A DNA stretch of 64,000 nt from Synechococcus sp. WH 7805 (lineage in GTDB: Bacteria; Cyanobacteriota; Cyanobacteriia; PCC-6307; Cyanobiaceae), in assembly GCF_000153285.1 (NCBI RefSeq), contig NZ_CH724168.1, forward strand, positions 2,023,455 through 2,087,454, in the 5' to 3' direction. The notes under the pieces were generated by a model, which worked only from the letters and a program-made list of their open reading frames with translations, was not told the origin of the DNA and ran no database searches. The position numbers and the translations under genes are program-made. Shown piece by piece: positions 35,531 through 44,497 of the stretch. Every line of letters starts with the position of its first letter. Position 1 is the stretch's first letter.

Positions 35531-37144
35531 ATGAAATTGTTCCAACGCCTTTTGGTGGCTCCTGCCGCCCTGGGCCTGCTGGCTCCGATGGCTGTCAATG
35601 CCACTGAGCTCAACATCGACGGTGTTTCTGATTACGCCGCTTCCGGTGAGCAGGTCACCAGCATCACTCAGTTTTCCGATGTGTACCCCACCGACTGGGC
35701 ATATCAGGCACTGAGCAACCTGATCGAGCGCTACGGCTGCGTGGCTGGCTACCCCAACGGCACGTACCGTGGCAACCGGGCCATGACCCGCTTTGAAGCG
35801 GCTGCTCTGCTGAATGCCTGTCTCGACCGCGTCACTGAAGTGACCGACGAGCTGAAGCGCCTGATGAAGGAGTTCGAAAAGGAACTCGCCATCCTCAAGG
35901 GCCGTGTGGACGGTCTTGAAGCCCGCGTGGGTGAACTGGAAGCGACTCAGTTCTCCACCACCACCAAGCTGAAGGGTCAGACCACCTTCGTGACTGGTGC
36001 ATCTACTGCAGGTAGCAGCGTCAGTTCTGCGGCTGACGATTACAACCAGTCCTTTGGTGCCGTAACGTTCAACTACGACTTGCGTCTGGCACTCGACACC
36101 AGCTTCACTGGTAAGGACCTGCTCCGGACTCGCCTGCGTACTGGCAATTTCGGTAACTCCGTGTTTGGCAACGGCCTGACTGCCATGGAGGTCGCCTTCG
36201 AAGAGCCTTCCGGCGCGAACAGCGTTGGTATTGACCGGGTCTTCTATCAGTTCCCCATCGGCAGCAGCTTCACCGCAACCGTCGGTGCTCGCGTTCGTCA
36301 GGACGACATGCTGGCTGTGTGGCCTAGCGCTTATCCCGCTGACACGATCCTCGACATCTTCACCTACGCCGGTGCCCCAGGTACCTACAACCTCTCTCTG
36401 GGTGCAGGTGCTGGCCTTAGCTGGAGTAACGACGGTTTCAGCATTAGTGCTAACTACGTCAGCATTAATGGCCAAAATTCCGCTTCGGGAACTGGAGATC
36501 CTTTCAATCCCTGCGACGATACGACTGGTGGTATTGGTACTGATTGTTCCGGTTCTAACGGAACTGTTCAGGTTGCCTACACCGCTGACAATTGGGGTAT
36601 CGCTGCTGCGTACAACTATGCTTCCGGCGATAACGGTGTCGGCCTCTATTCCGGCAACGGCACTCCTACCGCCAACATTCTTCAAACTGGTGGTGCCAAC
36701 AACTCAGTTGGTATCAGTGCTTATTGGTCTCCTGAGGAGTCCAGCTGGATTCCCAGCATCAGCACTGGTTGGGGTCTGAATGACAATGCTGGCGTCGACG
36801 GACTCACGAAGAGCTCCACGTCCCAGTCCTGGTATGTGGGCCTTCAGTGGTCTGATGTCTTCCTGAAGGGCAACTCTGCTGGTATGGCCGTCGGTCAGGC
36901 CACATTCGTGACTGCAGCAGACTTCACCAGTGCTGGTAAAGATGCTCTGGGCACTGACTGGGTCGGAGACGGTAACTACGCCTGGGAGTGGTGGTACAAG
37001 TTCCAAGTCACCGACAACATCTCTGTGACTCCTGCACTGTTCTACCTGAGTGCTCCCCAGGGCTACATCTTCCGTATCGTCAACGAGAAGGATGACACCT
37101 TCAATAACTTCGGCGGTCTGATCAAGACCACCTTCACTTTCTGA
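35531..37144 (+). CDS. SLH-domain outer-membrane porin, copy 1 (Som type)
   Basis: A 537-residue cyanobacterial porin. Signal peptide residues 1-24 (cleavage near VNATE), SLH domain about 47-105 (FSDVYPTDWAYQALSNLIER) that binds the peptidoglycan-linked polymer, a coiled-coil stretch about 103-140 (ELKRLMKEFEKELAILKGRV), then an OprB-like beta-barrel to the C-terminal phenylalanine (LIKTTFTF). It forms channels for small solutes; some members are called iron-uptake porins. ATG at 35531 follows GAGG. The first 468 nt and the 32-nt leader are almost identical to copy 2. Barrel sequences differ, with Cys-containing loops here (FNPCDDTTGGIGTDCSG). Confidence 0.92.
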   Translation: MKLFQRLLVAPAALGLLAPMAVNATELNIDGVSDYAASGEQVTSITQFSDVYPTDWAYQALSNLIERYGCVAGYPNGTYRGNRAMTRFEAAALLNACLDRVTEVTDELKRLMKEFEKELAILKGRVDGLEARVGELEATQFSTTTKLKGQTTFVTGASTAGSSVSSAADDYNQSFGAVTFNYDLRLALDTSFTGKDLLRTRLRTGNFGNSVFGNGLTAMEVAFEEPSGANSVGIDRVFYQFPIGSSFTATVGARVRQDDMLAVWPSAYPADTILDIFTYAGAPGTYNLSLGAGAGLSWSNDGFSISANYVSINGQNSASGTGDPFNPCDDTTGGIGTDCSGSNGTVQVAYTADNWGIAAAYNYASGDNGVGLYSGNGTPTANILQTGGANNSVGISAYWSPEESSWIPSISTGWGLNDNAGVDGLTKSSTSQSWYVGLQWSDVFLKGNSAGMAVGQATFVTAADFTSAGKDALGTDWVGDGNYAWEWWYKFQVTDNISVTPALFYLSAPQGYIFRIVNEKDDTFNNFGGLIKTTFTF

Positions 37145-37159
37145 TTGAAGATGCCCATG

Positions 37160-37221
37160 AGCCCCGTTTCGGGGCTTCACTCCTCACCTTTCAAGCCCTC
37201 CGCTGTCGCGGGGGGCTTTTG
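37160..37221 (+). ncRNA. Yfr1-like two-hairpin element in the 3' region of porin 1
   Basis: Hairpin AGCCCCG/CGGGGCT (37160-37176), a single-stranded linker holding ACTCCTCACC (37179-37188), then a terminator hairpin GCCCTCCGC/GCGGGGGGC (37195-37203 and 37208-37216) with TTTT. Yfr1 has the same order of parts with ACUCCUCACAC in the linker. Nine of its eleven conserved bases are present in order. At minimum this is the terminator of porin 1; whether it is a stable small RNA is an inference. Confidence 0.4.
37195..37221 (+). terminator. Terminator of porin 1
   Basis: Stem GCCCTCCGC/GCGGGGGGC (one G-U) with TGTC loop and a TTTTG tail, 50 bp after the stop codon and preceded by a second short GC-rich hairpin. 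Confidence 0.8.
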
Positions 37222-37321
37222 CATGAAAGATCAACAGGTCTTGATCAGTTCTTAACGCTGCTGAAAGTGAATTGCGAGTAGTTTGCGGCCTGCGCGTATT
37301 CCGCGTAAATCCTCTTTTTTG

Positions 37322-37329
37322 GTGTGAGG
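37322..37329 (+). promoter_or_regulatory. Candidate Yfr1 small-RNA target site, porin 2 leader
   Basis: The same GTGTGAGG as in copy 1, 5 nt before the ATG and covering the ribosome-binding site. The surrounding 32 nt (37303-37334) differ from copy 1 at two positions. Confidence 0.6.
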
Positions 37330-37334
37330 TTTTT

Positions 37335-38978
37335 ATGAATTTGTTCCAACGCCTTTTGGTGGCTCCTGCCGCCCTGGGCCTGCTGGCTCCAATGGCTGTC
37401 AATGCCACTGAGCTCAACATCGACGGTGTGTCTGATTACGCCGCTTCCGGTGAGCAGGTCACCAGCATCACTCAGTTTTCCGATGTGTACCCCACCGACT
37501 GGGCATATCAGGCACTGAGCAATCTGATCGAGCGCTACGGCTGCGTGGCTGGCTACCCCAACGGCACGTACCGTGGCAACCGGGCCATGACCCGCTTTGA
37601 AGCGGCTGCCCTGCTGAATGCCTGTCTCGACCGCGTCACTGAAGTGACCGACGAGCTGAAGCGCCTGATGAAGGAGTTCGAAAAGGAACTCGCCATCCTC
37701 AAGGGCCGTGTGGACGGTCTTGAAGCCCGCGTGGGTGAACTGGAAGCGACTCAGTTCTCCACCACCACCAAGCTGAAGGGTCAGACCACCTTCGTGACTG
37801 GTGGTGTGATCGCAGGTGGTGACAGCGTTGCTGGAGAATCATTCAGCCGTGCAGGCCTCGGTGGTGCCGATGCCTACAACAGGGAATACGGTGCTTTCAC
37901 CTTCAACTACGACCAGCGTCTGTCTCTGAACACCAGCTTCACGGGTAAGGACAAGCTGTTCACCCGTCTGCGTACTGGCAACTTTGATAACAATGCTTTC
38001 GGTGGTGATGGTGTCAACCTGACTGCCCTCGATATCGCTAGCAGCACAGAAAACAGCGTCACGATTGACCGTCTGTATTACAAGTTCCCCGTAGGCGAAG
38101 AGTTCACGTTCATCGTTGGTGCGCTGGCTCGTAATACAGAGTCTCTGGCGATGTGGCCTTCGAAGTACAACAAGGGTGGCGCAAAGATCCTTGATTACTT
38201 TGCTGTTGCCGGTGTACCAGGTGTCTACAACAAAGAAACTGGTCAGCTGCTTGCTGCTTATTGGAAGCAGAAGGTCGACAAAGGCGATCCTGCCTTCAGT
38301 GTCAGCGTTAACTACGTTGCTGATGATGGTGAAGGGAACAACTCGGATTCCTCCACGGGTGGATTCGCGACTGACAACTCCCGTGCCAATCTCCTGGCTC
38401 AGCTGGGTTGGGGCAATGGTCAATACGGAGCTGCCTTCGCTTACCGCTATGGTCAGTGCCGTTCAGCCTTCCGTCGCTCCACTTCGTTTGTTCAGAACGG
38501 TAATTTCAACCTGAATTGCCAGCCTGGTGATGATTCCCGTTCATCCAACAGCTACGCGTTGAATGCCTACTGGCAGCCGGAAAATCCTGGTTTTATCCCT
38601 TCGATTTCCGTCGGTTGGGCGCTCAATAACATCTCCGGCGACAACATTCTGGATGGTACCTACACCACATCCCAAAGTTGGTTCACGGGCTTGCGTTGGG
38701 CCGATGTCTTCCTGAAAGGAAATGATCTCGGTTTCGCCTTTGGTCAGCCCACCTTCGCCACAGCCCTCAAAGGAAGTGATACACCTTCTGATGGCAACTA
38801 TGCCTTCGAGTTGTACTACAACTTCCAGGTGACTGACAACATCGCTGTTACCCCTGCTCTGTTCTACCTGTCTCGCCCGATGGGCCAGAACACCCGGAAC
38901 CTTAAGGTTGATGGCACTGGTTATGACGGTCAGTTCAACGTGTTTGGCGGCCTGATTCAAACCACCTTCAAGTTCTGA
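37335..38978 (+). CDS. SLH-domain outer-membrane porin, copy 2 (Som type)
   Basis: A 547-residue paralogue of copy 1 located 1804 bp downstream of it. Residues 1-156 (signal peptide, SLH domain, coiled coil and first barrel strand) are identical apart from Lys2Asn; the DNA of this part differs at five of 468 positions. After KLKGQTTFVTG the barrels diverge strongly, sharing only strand motifs such as DVFLKGN, NFQVTDNIAVTPALFYLS-like segments and the final LIQTTFKF. The pattern suggests recent gene conversion of the 5' half or module exchange. ATG at 37335. It has its own leader and a terminator. Confidence 0.92.
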   Translation: MNLFQRLLVAPAALGLLAPMAVNATELNIDGVSDYAASGEQVTSITQFSDVYPTDWAYQALSNLIERYGCVAGYPNGTYRGNRAMTRFEAAALLNACLDRVTEVTDELKRLMKEFEKELAILKGRVDGLEARVGELEATQFSTTTKLKGQTTFVTGGVIAGGDSVAGESFSRAGLGGADAYNREYGAFTFNYDQRLSLNTSFTGKDKLFTRLRTGNFDNNAFGGDGVNLTALDIASSTENSVTIDRLYYKFPVGEEFTFIVGALARNTESLAMWPSKYNKGGAKILDYFAVAGVPGVYNKETGQLLAAYWKQKVDKGDPAFSVSVNYVADDGEGNNSDSSTGGFATDNSRANLLAQLGWGNGQYGAAFAYRYGQCRSAFRRSTSFVQNGNFNLNCQPGDDSRSSNSYALNAYWQPENPGFIPSISVGWALNNISGDNILDGTYTTSQSWFTGLRWADVFLKGNDLGFAFGQPTFATALKGSDTPSDGNYAFELYYNFQVTDNIAVTPALFYLSRPMGQNTRNLKVDGTGYDGQFNVFGGLIQTTFKF

Positions 38979-38999
38979 TCTGGCATAAGAGCCATCCCT

Positions 39000-39021
39000 G
39001 GAGTTCGTTCAATCGAACTCC
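39000..39021 (+). repeat. Perfect hairpin after porin 2
   Basis: GGAGTTCG-TTCAAT-CGAACTCC, 8 bp stem, 22 bp after the stop codon. It precedes a 44-nt AT-rich linker containing ACTCTTTACACACAC (39048-39062) and the terminator, a layout parallel to that after porin 1. Confidence 0.7.
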
Positions 39022-39065
39022 TTGGAAATCTTTCGCTCGCATATTTAACTCTTTACACACACTTC

Positions 39066-39092
39066 AACCCCCTCATTGCGAGGGGGTTTTTT
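39066..39092 (+). terminator. Terminator of porin 2
   Basis: AACCCCCTC/GAGGGGGTT (39066-39074, 39080-39088) with a short loop and six T residues. Confidence 0.93.
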
Positions 39093-39173
39093 GTTATCAA
39101 TGATCAAACCGATCGCTTCTTCTGTCTTCTGATGATTGGATGGGTGTAACGGAGCCCGAACCGACGGATTCGT

Positions 39174-40124
39174 ATGGCGATTGCCCCAAACATCACAACC
39201 CTGGTGGGGAGAACTCCAATGGTTCGGCTCAACCGCCTGCCTCAGGCCTGGGGATGCACGGCCGACATCGTGGCCAAGTTGGAGAGTTTCAATCCCACGG
39301 CGTCGGTGAAGGATCGGATTGCCGGCGCCATGGTGGAAGCCGCAGAGAACGACGGCACGATTGCAGCGGAGCGGACCGTTCTGGTGGAACCCACTAGTGG
39401 CAACACCGGAATTGCCTTGGCGATGGTGGCCGCGGCTCGCGGATACCGGTTGATCCTCACGATGCCCGACACCATGAGCACCGAACGTAGGGCGATGCTC
39501 AGAGCCTATGGCGCTGAGCTTCAGCTCACACCTGGTGAGCAGGGCATGCAAGGGGCGATCGAACGGGCCCGGGAACTCGTGCAGGAGATCCCCGGGGCCT
39601 ATCTGCTTCAGCAGTTCGACAATCCCGCTAATCCTGCGGTGCATGCTGCATCAACGGCGGAGGAGATCTGGGCGGATACAGATGGTGCCTTGGATGGACT
39701 CGTGGCCGGGGTCGGCACCGGGGGCACCATCACCGGTTGTGCCCGGGTCCTCAAGAGTCGACTCCCAAAGCTTCGGGTGGTCGCCGTGGAGCCGGCCGCC
39801 AGTCCGGTGCTGGGCGGCGGCGTCGCCGGACCGCATCGTCTTCAGGGAATCGGCGCTGGATTCATTCCTCCTGTCTTGGATATGGATCTGATCGATGAGG
39901 TCATCGCGGTGAGCGACGATGAAGCCATGGAGGTTGGTCGGCGTCTCGCTCGTGAAGAGGGGCTGCTTTGCGGCGTTAGCAGCGGTGCCGTCGTCGCTGC
40001 TGCTCTTCAGATCGGGCAGCGTCCGGTTATGGAGGGACGGCGCATTGTGGTGATCCTGGCCAGCTTTGGTGAGCGCTACCTTTCCACACCGATGTTCAGC
40101 GCAGCAGGTGATCCTGATGCCTGA
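39174..40124 (+). CDS. cysK: Cysteine synthase (O-acetylserine sulfhydrylase)
   Basis: A 316-residue PLP enzyme making cysteine from O-acetylserine and sulfide. The PLP lysine is in [11 protein letters not shown], the substrate loop is [12 protein letters not shown], and the phosphate cradle is [10 protein letters not shown], all typical of CysK/CysM. ATG at 39174. The 3' end overlaps the J-domain gene by 8 bp. CysK against CysM cannot be decided with certainty, but the TSGNTG loop and length favour CysK. Confidence 0.92.
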   Translation: MAIAPNITTLVGRTPMVRLNRLPQAWGCTADIVAKLESFNPTASVKDRIAGAMVEAAENDGTIAAERTVLVEPTSGNTGIALAMVAAARGYRLILTMPDTMSTERRAMLRAYGAELQLTPGEQGMQGAIERARELVQEIPGAYLLQQFDNPANPAVHAASTAEEIWADTDGALDGLVAGVGTGGTITGCARVLKSRLPKLRVVAVEPAASPVLGGGVAGPHRLQGIGAGFIPPVLDMDLIDEVIAVSDDEAMEVGRRLAREEGLLCGVSSGAVVAAALQIGQRPVMEGRRIVVILASFGERYLSTPMFSAAGDPDA

Positions 40125-40821
40125 CGGTCTGGATCCCTATGCCGTGCTCGAGGTGTGTCCCTCGGCGACCCAGGCTGAACTCAAGGCCGCCTACAGGCGC
40201 TTGGTGAAGCAGCACCACCCCGATGCGGGTGGAACCGAGGAGCGGATTCTGGCGCTGAATGCCGCCTGGGAACAACTTGGGGATCCCGAAAGTCGCCGAG
40301 TCTTCGACAGGAGCAGCGGGTCTGCGGTAGCGGCAAGGGATGAGGCACGGGCGCGTGGGGCTCGCAATGCCCGTGCCAGTCAGGCGGCAAAGCGGGCCAG
40401 CGGTCGTTCCAGTCATGCTGATCAGGATCTGGCCACGTGGTTGAAGAAGGTCTATGCCCCGATTGACCGCTTGCTCGGCCAGGTGATCAATCCCTTCGCG
40501 GCCGAACTCCGCGCCTTATCCGCTGATCCCTACGACGATGCCCTGATGGAGGCGTTCTGCGCTTATCTCGAACAGAGCAGGAGCCGGCTCGATAAGGTCA
40601 AAACTCTGTTTCAATCCATCCCAACCCCTGCTTCGGCTCGTGGTTTCGGCCTGAGTGTTTATCACTGTCTGTCTCAGGTGGAGGATGCGGTGGCGGAGCT
40701 TGAGCGCTACACGATGGGCTACGTGGACAGTTATCTCCACGATGGACGCGAGATGATGCGCGAAGCCAAGCAACGTCGCAAGCGTCTCCAAGACGAACGT
40801 CGAAGGCTGGAGATCAGCTGA
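40117..40821 (+). CDS. J-domain (DnaJ-like) protein
   Basis: A 234-residue protein with an N-terminal J-domain (about residues 5-60): [20 protein letters not shown] and the HPD tripeptide in [10 protein letters not shown], which stimulates a DnaK/Hsp70 partner. There are no zinc-finger or glycine/phenylalanine regions, so it is a type III J-protein. The rest is helical and charged, ending in a strongly basic/acidic helix ([18 protein letters not shown]). ATG at 40117 overlaps the cysK end; its stop overlaps the next start (TGATG). The client protein is unknown. Confidence 0.85.
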   Translation: MPDGLDPYAVLEVCPSATQAELKAAYRRLVKQHHPDAGGTEERILALNAAWEQLGDPESRRVFDRSSGSAVAARDEARARGARNARASQAAKRASGRSSHADQDLATWLKKVYAPIDRLLGQVINPFAAELRALSADPYDDALMEAFCAYLEQSRSRLDKVKTLFQSIPTPASARGFGLSVYHCLSQVEDAVAELERYTMGYVDSYLHDGREMMREAKQRRKRLQDERRRLEIS

Positions 40822-42917
40822 TGGCAGCGGGAGCGTTTCGGGCGCTGCTGCTGTTGATCTGGGTGCTGGCCACGGCTGCGGATCGGCTGTGGTGGACGCG
40901 CCACGGTGGCTTGCCCGCCTGGGATCAGGCGGACTATCTCAACAGTGCTCTGGATCATGGTCGGGCGCTTGGTCTGCTCCCGGGAGGTGGCTGGCAAGGA
41001 TGGCAGGCTCTGCTCGACCTCTCTCCGAAAATTCCGCCTCTCGGCTCTTTGATCAACGGTGCTGTGATCGCGGTCAGTGGCGATGCACCGGCGCAGGCTG
41101 CCTGGAGTCTCAGTTTTTGGAATGGACTGCTTCTTTTGGCCACGGCCGGTTGGGCGTTGAATCTTCGTTCTCCGCAGCGTCTGGCCCGGCCATTCGCGCT
41201 GCTGGCTGCTGCCGTCGTCTCACTGGCGCCAATGCTCCTGGAGTTGCGCACCGACTACCTGCTGGAATTACCCCTTACCGCATGCGTGACCCTGGCGTTG
41301 TGGCGTCTGGGGTGTTGGCTCGAACCCCATCGGCAGTCCTCCTGGTGGCAGGCCTTCGCCGCTGCTCTGGCGGTGTCAGCGGCCTTGCTCGTGAAACAGA
41401 GTGCCCTGCTCGTACTGATTCCTGCCTGCGCCTGGGCTGTGGTGGTTGCCCTGCGTTCAGGTGTCCGTCGCCAGGCGCAGCTGGCGGTGGGCCTGACTTT
41501 GGTGGCCCTCAGTCTCCTGCCCTGGCTGCGCCACAACTGGATCACCACCCTTGGAGGGACCAACCGCGCCGTGATCGAGTCGGCGGCCCTCGAGGGTGAT
41601 CCCGGCGTGTTGACCCTGGTCGGTTGGCTCTGGTACCCCCGGCTGCTGCCGGATCAGGTTGGCTGGGTGTTGCTGCTGGTCGGTTTATCAGGTTTGGTGC
41701 TCTTGCTTCAGCAATGGCTGTGCGGTCTGGTGGCGCCGCCCCGGGATGGGGCCGACCGTCGCCAAGGCTGGGTCTGGTTGGTGGGGATGTTGGTGCTGGG
41801 CTGGCTGTTCACCAACCTGAGCCCAAATAAGGATTCCCGCTACATCGCTCCGTTGCTGCCACTTCTGCTGTTGTTGTTGAGCCGGGGCTGGTTGCAGTGG
41901 GGGCTCTGGATCCGGCGTCGCTGGCCTGTGCACGCGCGCTGGTTGCCGGGTTTAGCCCTGGCCGCAGGAGGACTGGCCGCTGCTACCCACGGCTGGATGC
42001 AGCAGTCGGCACGGTTGCAGAACCGTTATCAAGGCCCATTGGAATCGATCGTGCAGCGTGCCGGAGGCGGAGTGCCAGGCGCTGCGCCCGGCACCCTGAT
42101 CGTGGTGCCGAGCACCCCTGATCTGAATCAGCACAACGTCAGCTACTACGGGCGCCGGAATGGAGGCCAGCTGGTCGGGCGTCAGCTTGGTGGCAGCCTC
42201 GATCACGTGCAGCCGGTGCTGGATCATGCCGAGCTGGTGCTGCTGGCGGAGGGGGATCAGGGATCCGTGCGCAAGGCGGCCCGCAGGCTTGATCGCGCCG
42301 TTCGGGAGGCCGGGGTCTTCGAGCGTGTAGAGACCTTCCCCCGTCCAGGAGGGGGCAGCTATTCCCTGTGGAGTCGGCGTGCTGATGTCCCTGCCTTGCC
42401 AGGGTTCGATCAGCGCTTCCCCGCGTTGGCCTCAGCGCTTGAGAAGGGTCCTTCTGGACTGGAGCCGATCTTCAGCAGCGTGGCGATCGAACATATGCTC
42501 GATGGCCATTTCCTTTACAGGGGTCCGACGCGCGAGGCGGCCCTCACCCGGCTCAAGGCTGATCCTGAGGATCGTCAGGCCAGGTGGACACTGGCGTTGT
42601 TGGCCGTGCTGGCCAACCGCCCGCTGGAGGCATCCAGACAGTTTGCGGGATTGGAACAGCGACTTCCAAACAACGCTTGGCCAAGCGCTTTTCGAGCGGT
42701 GGTGCTGCTGGCTGGGTGGGACCCAGGCAAGGCCGCCGCTGTAGCGGCGGCCGCTGGTGAACAGCATGGCAACCAGCCCGTTCTGAGGGGATTGGATGCT
42801 GCAGCTTCGGTGCTGTCAGGCGCAATCTGGCGGATTCCGGAGGCTGTTGAAATCCTTCCCGAGGCCATTCGTCTGGTTGAGGAATCGCTCGAAACTCAGG
42901 AGAACGCTTCGAGCTGA
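40821..42917 (+). CDS. GT39/GT-C-like polytopic membrane protein with a TPR-like C-terminal part
   Basis: A 698-residue protein. The first 400 residues contain about ten membrane helices; [18 protein letters not shown] and [17 protein letters not shown] near the start resemble the acidic loop and KxPP block of GT39 transferases, and [20 protein letters not shown] is a later family-like block. The last 200 residues are soluble and alpha-helical, with degenerate TPR-like segments ([20 protein letters not shown]). The reaction is unknown; sugar transfer from a lipid carrier is inferred. It begins one base inside the J-domain gene stop and converges on ndhO with a 22-bp overlap. Confidence 0.7.
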   Translation: MAAGAFRALLLLIWVLATAADRLWWTRHGGLPAWDQADYLNSALDHGRALGLLPGGGWQGWQALLDLSPKIPPLGSLINGAVIAVSGDAPAQAAWSLSFWNGLLLLATAGWALNLRSPQRLARPFALLAAAVVSLAPMLLELRTDYLLELPLTACVTLALWRLGCWLEPHRQSSWWQAFAAALAVSAALLVKQSALLVLIPACAWAVVVALRSGVRRQAQLAVGLTLVALSLLPWLRHNWITTLGGTNRAVIESAALEGDPGVLTLVGWLWYPRLLPDQVGWVLLLVGLSGLVLLLQQWLCGLVAPPRDGADRRQGWVWLVGMLVLGWLFTNLSPNKDSRYIAPLLPLLLLLLSRGWLQWGLWIRRRWPVHARWLPGLALAAGGLAAATHGWMQQSARLQNRYQGPLESIVQRAGGGVPGAAPGTLIVVPSTPDLNQHNVSYYGRRNGGQLVGRQLGGSLDHVQPVLDHAELVLLAEGDQGSVRKAARRLDRAVREAGVFERVETFPRPGGGSYSLWSRRADVPALPGFDQRFPALASALEKGPSGLEPIFSSVAIEHMLDGHFLYRGPTREAALTRLKADPEDRQARWTLALLAVLANRPLEASRQFAGLEQRLPNNAWPSAFRAVVLLAGWDPGKAAAVAAAAGEQHGNQPVLRGLDAAASVLSGAIWRIPEAVEILPEAIRLVEESLETQENASS

Positions 42918-43153
42918 TCCATCCGCAGCCACACGTCGGGGACGGGTCTGCGCCAACGCACCTGGCCGTAGGTTCCTTTCACTACGAGCAGTTCTCCGGG
43001 CCCTTCGAAGATGTAGGCCGGTGGATGGGGATCACTGGCACCGGCTTCCGTGCTGCCCTCATAAGCCGACTTGTTCACGCGCACCAGAGCACCTTTCTTC
43101 AGTGCTGGAGGGGCTTTCGTGGCTGGAGCTGGGCTCGACGGTGTCTCGGCCAT
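42896..43153 (-). CDS. ndhO: NAD(P)H-quinone oxidoreductase subunit O
   Basis: An 85-residue NDH-1 subunit specific to oxygenic phototrophs. After a Pro/Ala-rich N-terminal tail come [37 protein letters not shown] and [20 protein letters not shown], the conserved NdhO barrel. Start ATG at 43153 (a GTG lies one codon earlier). It overlaps the convergent gene's 3' end by 22 bp. Confidence 0.93.
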   Translation of the reverse strand: MAETPSSPAPATKAPPALKKGALVRVNKSAYEGSTEAGASDPHPPAYIFEGPGELLVVKGTYGQVRWRRPVPDVWLRMDQLEAFS

Positions 43154-43211
43154 CACGGGTCGGTCTCTATTCGTCAGGCTAGAACCCTTACACGCAACGC
43201 CTGCCTTCCAT

Positions 43212-44465
43212 TTGGATAACGGCCTTTCGACTTATCTGGTGGCCTTCGGTGGTCTCCTGCTCGTGTCGGTGCTTCTGGATGATCTGGCGGCGCGGGTGCG
43301 GGTGCCGGGAATCCTCATGGTGCTTCTGCTCGGTCTGCTGATCAACAACCAGGTGGATGTATCCAGCACTCGCGAGCTGACGCTGCTGAGCCTGGACCAT
43401 GCTCAGCAGATCACCCAGTCATCGCTGGTTCTCGTCCTCTTCTTCGGGGGATTGACGACCAATTGGTCAGAAGTTCGAGGGGTGATTCGGCCAGCTGCGC
43501 GCCTGGCCACCATTGGTGTGTTGATCACGGCCGCGTTGATCACCGCCGTGGGGATCGGCTTTGATCTGGCCCGAGGCGGAGCAGCCCTCACGCAGATTGT
43601 GCCGCGCAATCTTTTTATCGGCGCCATGGTGGCCAGCACGGATGCGTCGGCGGTGCTGGCACTCCTGAGACCCCTGCAGGGGCGACTGCCACAGCCGCTG
43701 ATGGATCTGATCGAATGCGAATCGGGCTTCAATGACCCGATGGCCGTGGTGCTGGCCGGTCTTGCCCTCGCACTAGTGGGCGGAGAGGGCGTCGGTGCTG
43801 GTGTGCTGGTGACCGATCTGGTGCGTCAGTTTCTGCTCGGAATCCTGATTGGCTTCCTGGGTGGAAGCCTCACCGTTCAGCTCCTCGGCACCCGCATGGG
43901 CCTGAACCAGGCCTCGATGCTGCCTGTGGTGAGCCTGGCGCTCCTGATGGTGCTCAGCGGTGGCACGTCTCTGCTGGGAGGCAGCCCGCTGTTGGCGGCT
44001 TACGTGGCAGGGCTGGTGCTGGGCAATAGCGACAGTCTGGATCAGGCGGTTCTGGAGAAAGCGCATTCGAGCTACGCCAAAATGGCTGAGCTGCTCCTGT
44101 TCCTTTGCATGGGACTGGTCGTCGCTCCCCAGGATGTGGTGTATGCGGCGGGGATGGCCCTTCTGCTTTTTCTGGTGATGCAGCTTGTGAGGCTGGTGAT
44201 GGTGCACCTTTTGTTGTGGCGAACTCCCTTCAGTCCTGGTGAGCGCATTTTCGTCTGCTGGGCTGGTCTTCGCGGGGCCGTGCCGATCGCCTTGGCCATC
44301 AATGCCTGGTCTTCGGGGGTGAGCTGGGGCGTGTTGATGCCTCCCCTGGCTTTGGCGGTGGTGCTCTACGGCCTGTTCATTCAGGGCTTCGCTCTGGTGC
44401 CCCTTGCCCGGCGCATGAATCTCACCCTTCCGGATCCAGGCGCTGATCCGTCATCGGCTGCCTAA
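43212..44465 (+). CDS. Cation/proton antiporter (CPA1, NhaP-like)
   Basis: A 417-residue membrane protein with 12-13 helices. ARVRVPGILMVLLLGLLIN near the start, the ion-binding region ASTDASAVLALL, and ECESGFNDPMAVVL (the ND pair of CPA1 antiporters) identify the family, as does CWAGLRGAVPIALAI. It likely exchanges Na+ or K+ for H+. No ATG lies at the expected place; TTG at 43212 is my choice, and the frame stays open upstream to 43071 across the divergent ndhO start. Specificity cannot be read from sequence. Confidence 0.85.
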   Translation: MDNGLSTYLVAFGGLLLVSVLLDDLAARVRVPGILMVLLLGLLINNQVDVSSTRELTLLSLDHAQQITQSSLVLVLFFGGLTTNWSEVRGVIRPAARLATIGVLITAALITAVGIGFDLARGGAALTQIVPRNLFIGAMVASTDASAVLALLRPLQGRLPQPLMDLIECESGFNDPMAVVLAGLALALVGGEGVGAGVLVTDLVRQFLLGILIGFLGGSLTVQLLGTRMGLNQASMLPVVSLALLMVLSGGTSLLGGSPLLAAYVAGLVLGNSDSLDQAVLEKAHSSYAKMAELLLFLCMGLVVAPQDVVYAAGMALLLFLVMQLVRLVMVHLLLWRTPFSPGERIFVCWAGLRGAVPIALAINAWSSGVSWGVLMPPLALAVVLYGLFIQGFALVPLARRMNLTLPDPGADPSSAA

Positions 44466-44497
44466 CGTCGAGCACCGTTTCTTCGCGCTCACCTCCC

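Noticed and set aside
35483-36685. 400-codon minus-strand frame within porin 1
   Set aside because: Antisense shadow of the porin; rich in Val, Ser and Thr without a fold signature.
39048-39062. ACTCTTTACACACAC between two hairpins after porin 2, considered as a second Yfr1-like linker
   Set aside because: It lacks the CCTCAC core needed to pair with the porin leaders; the parallel with porin 1 is only architectural.
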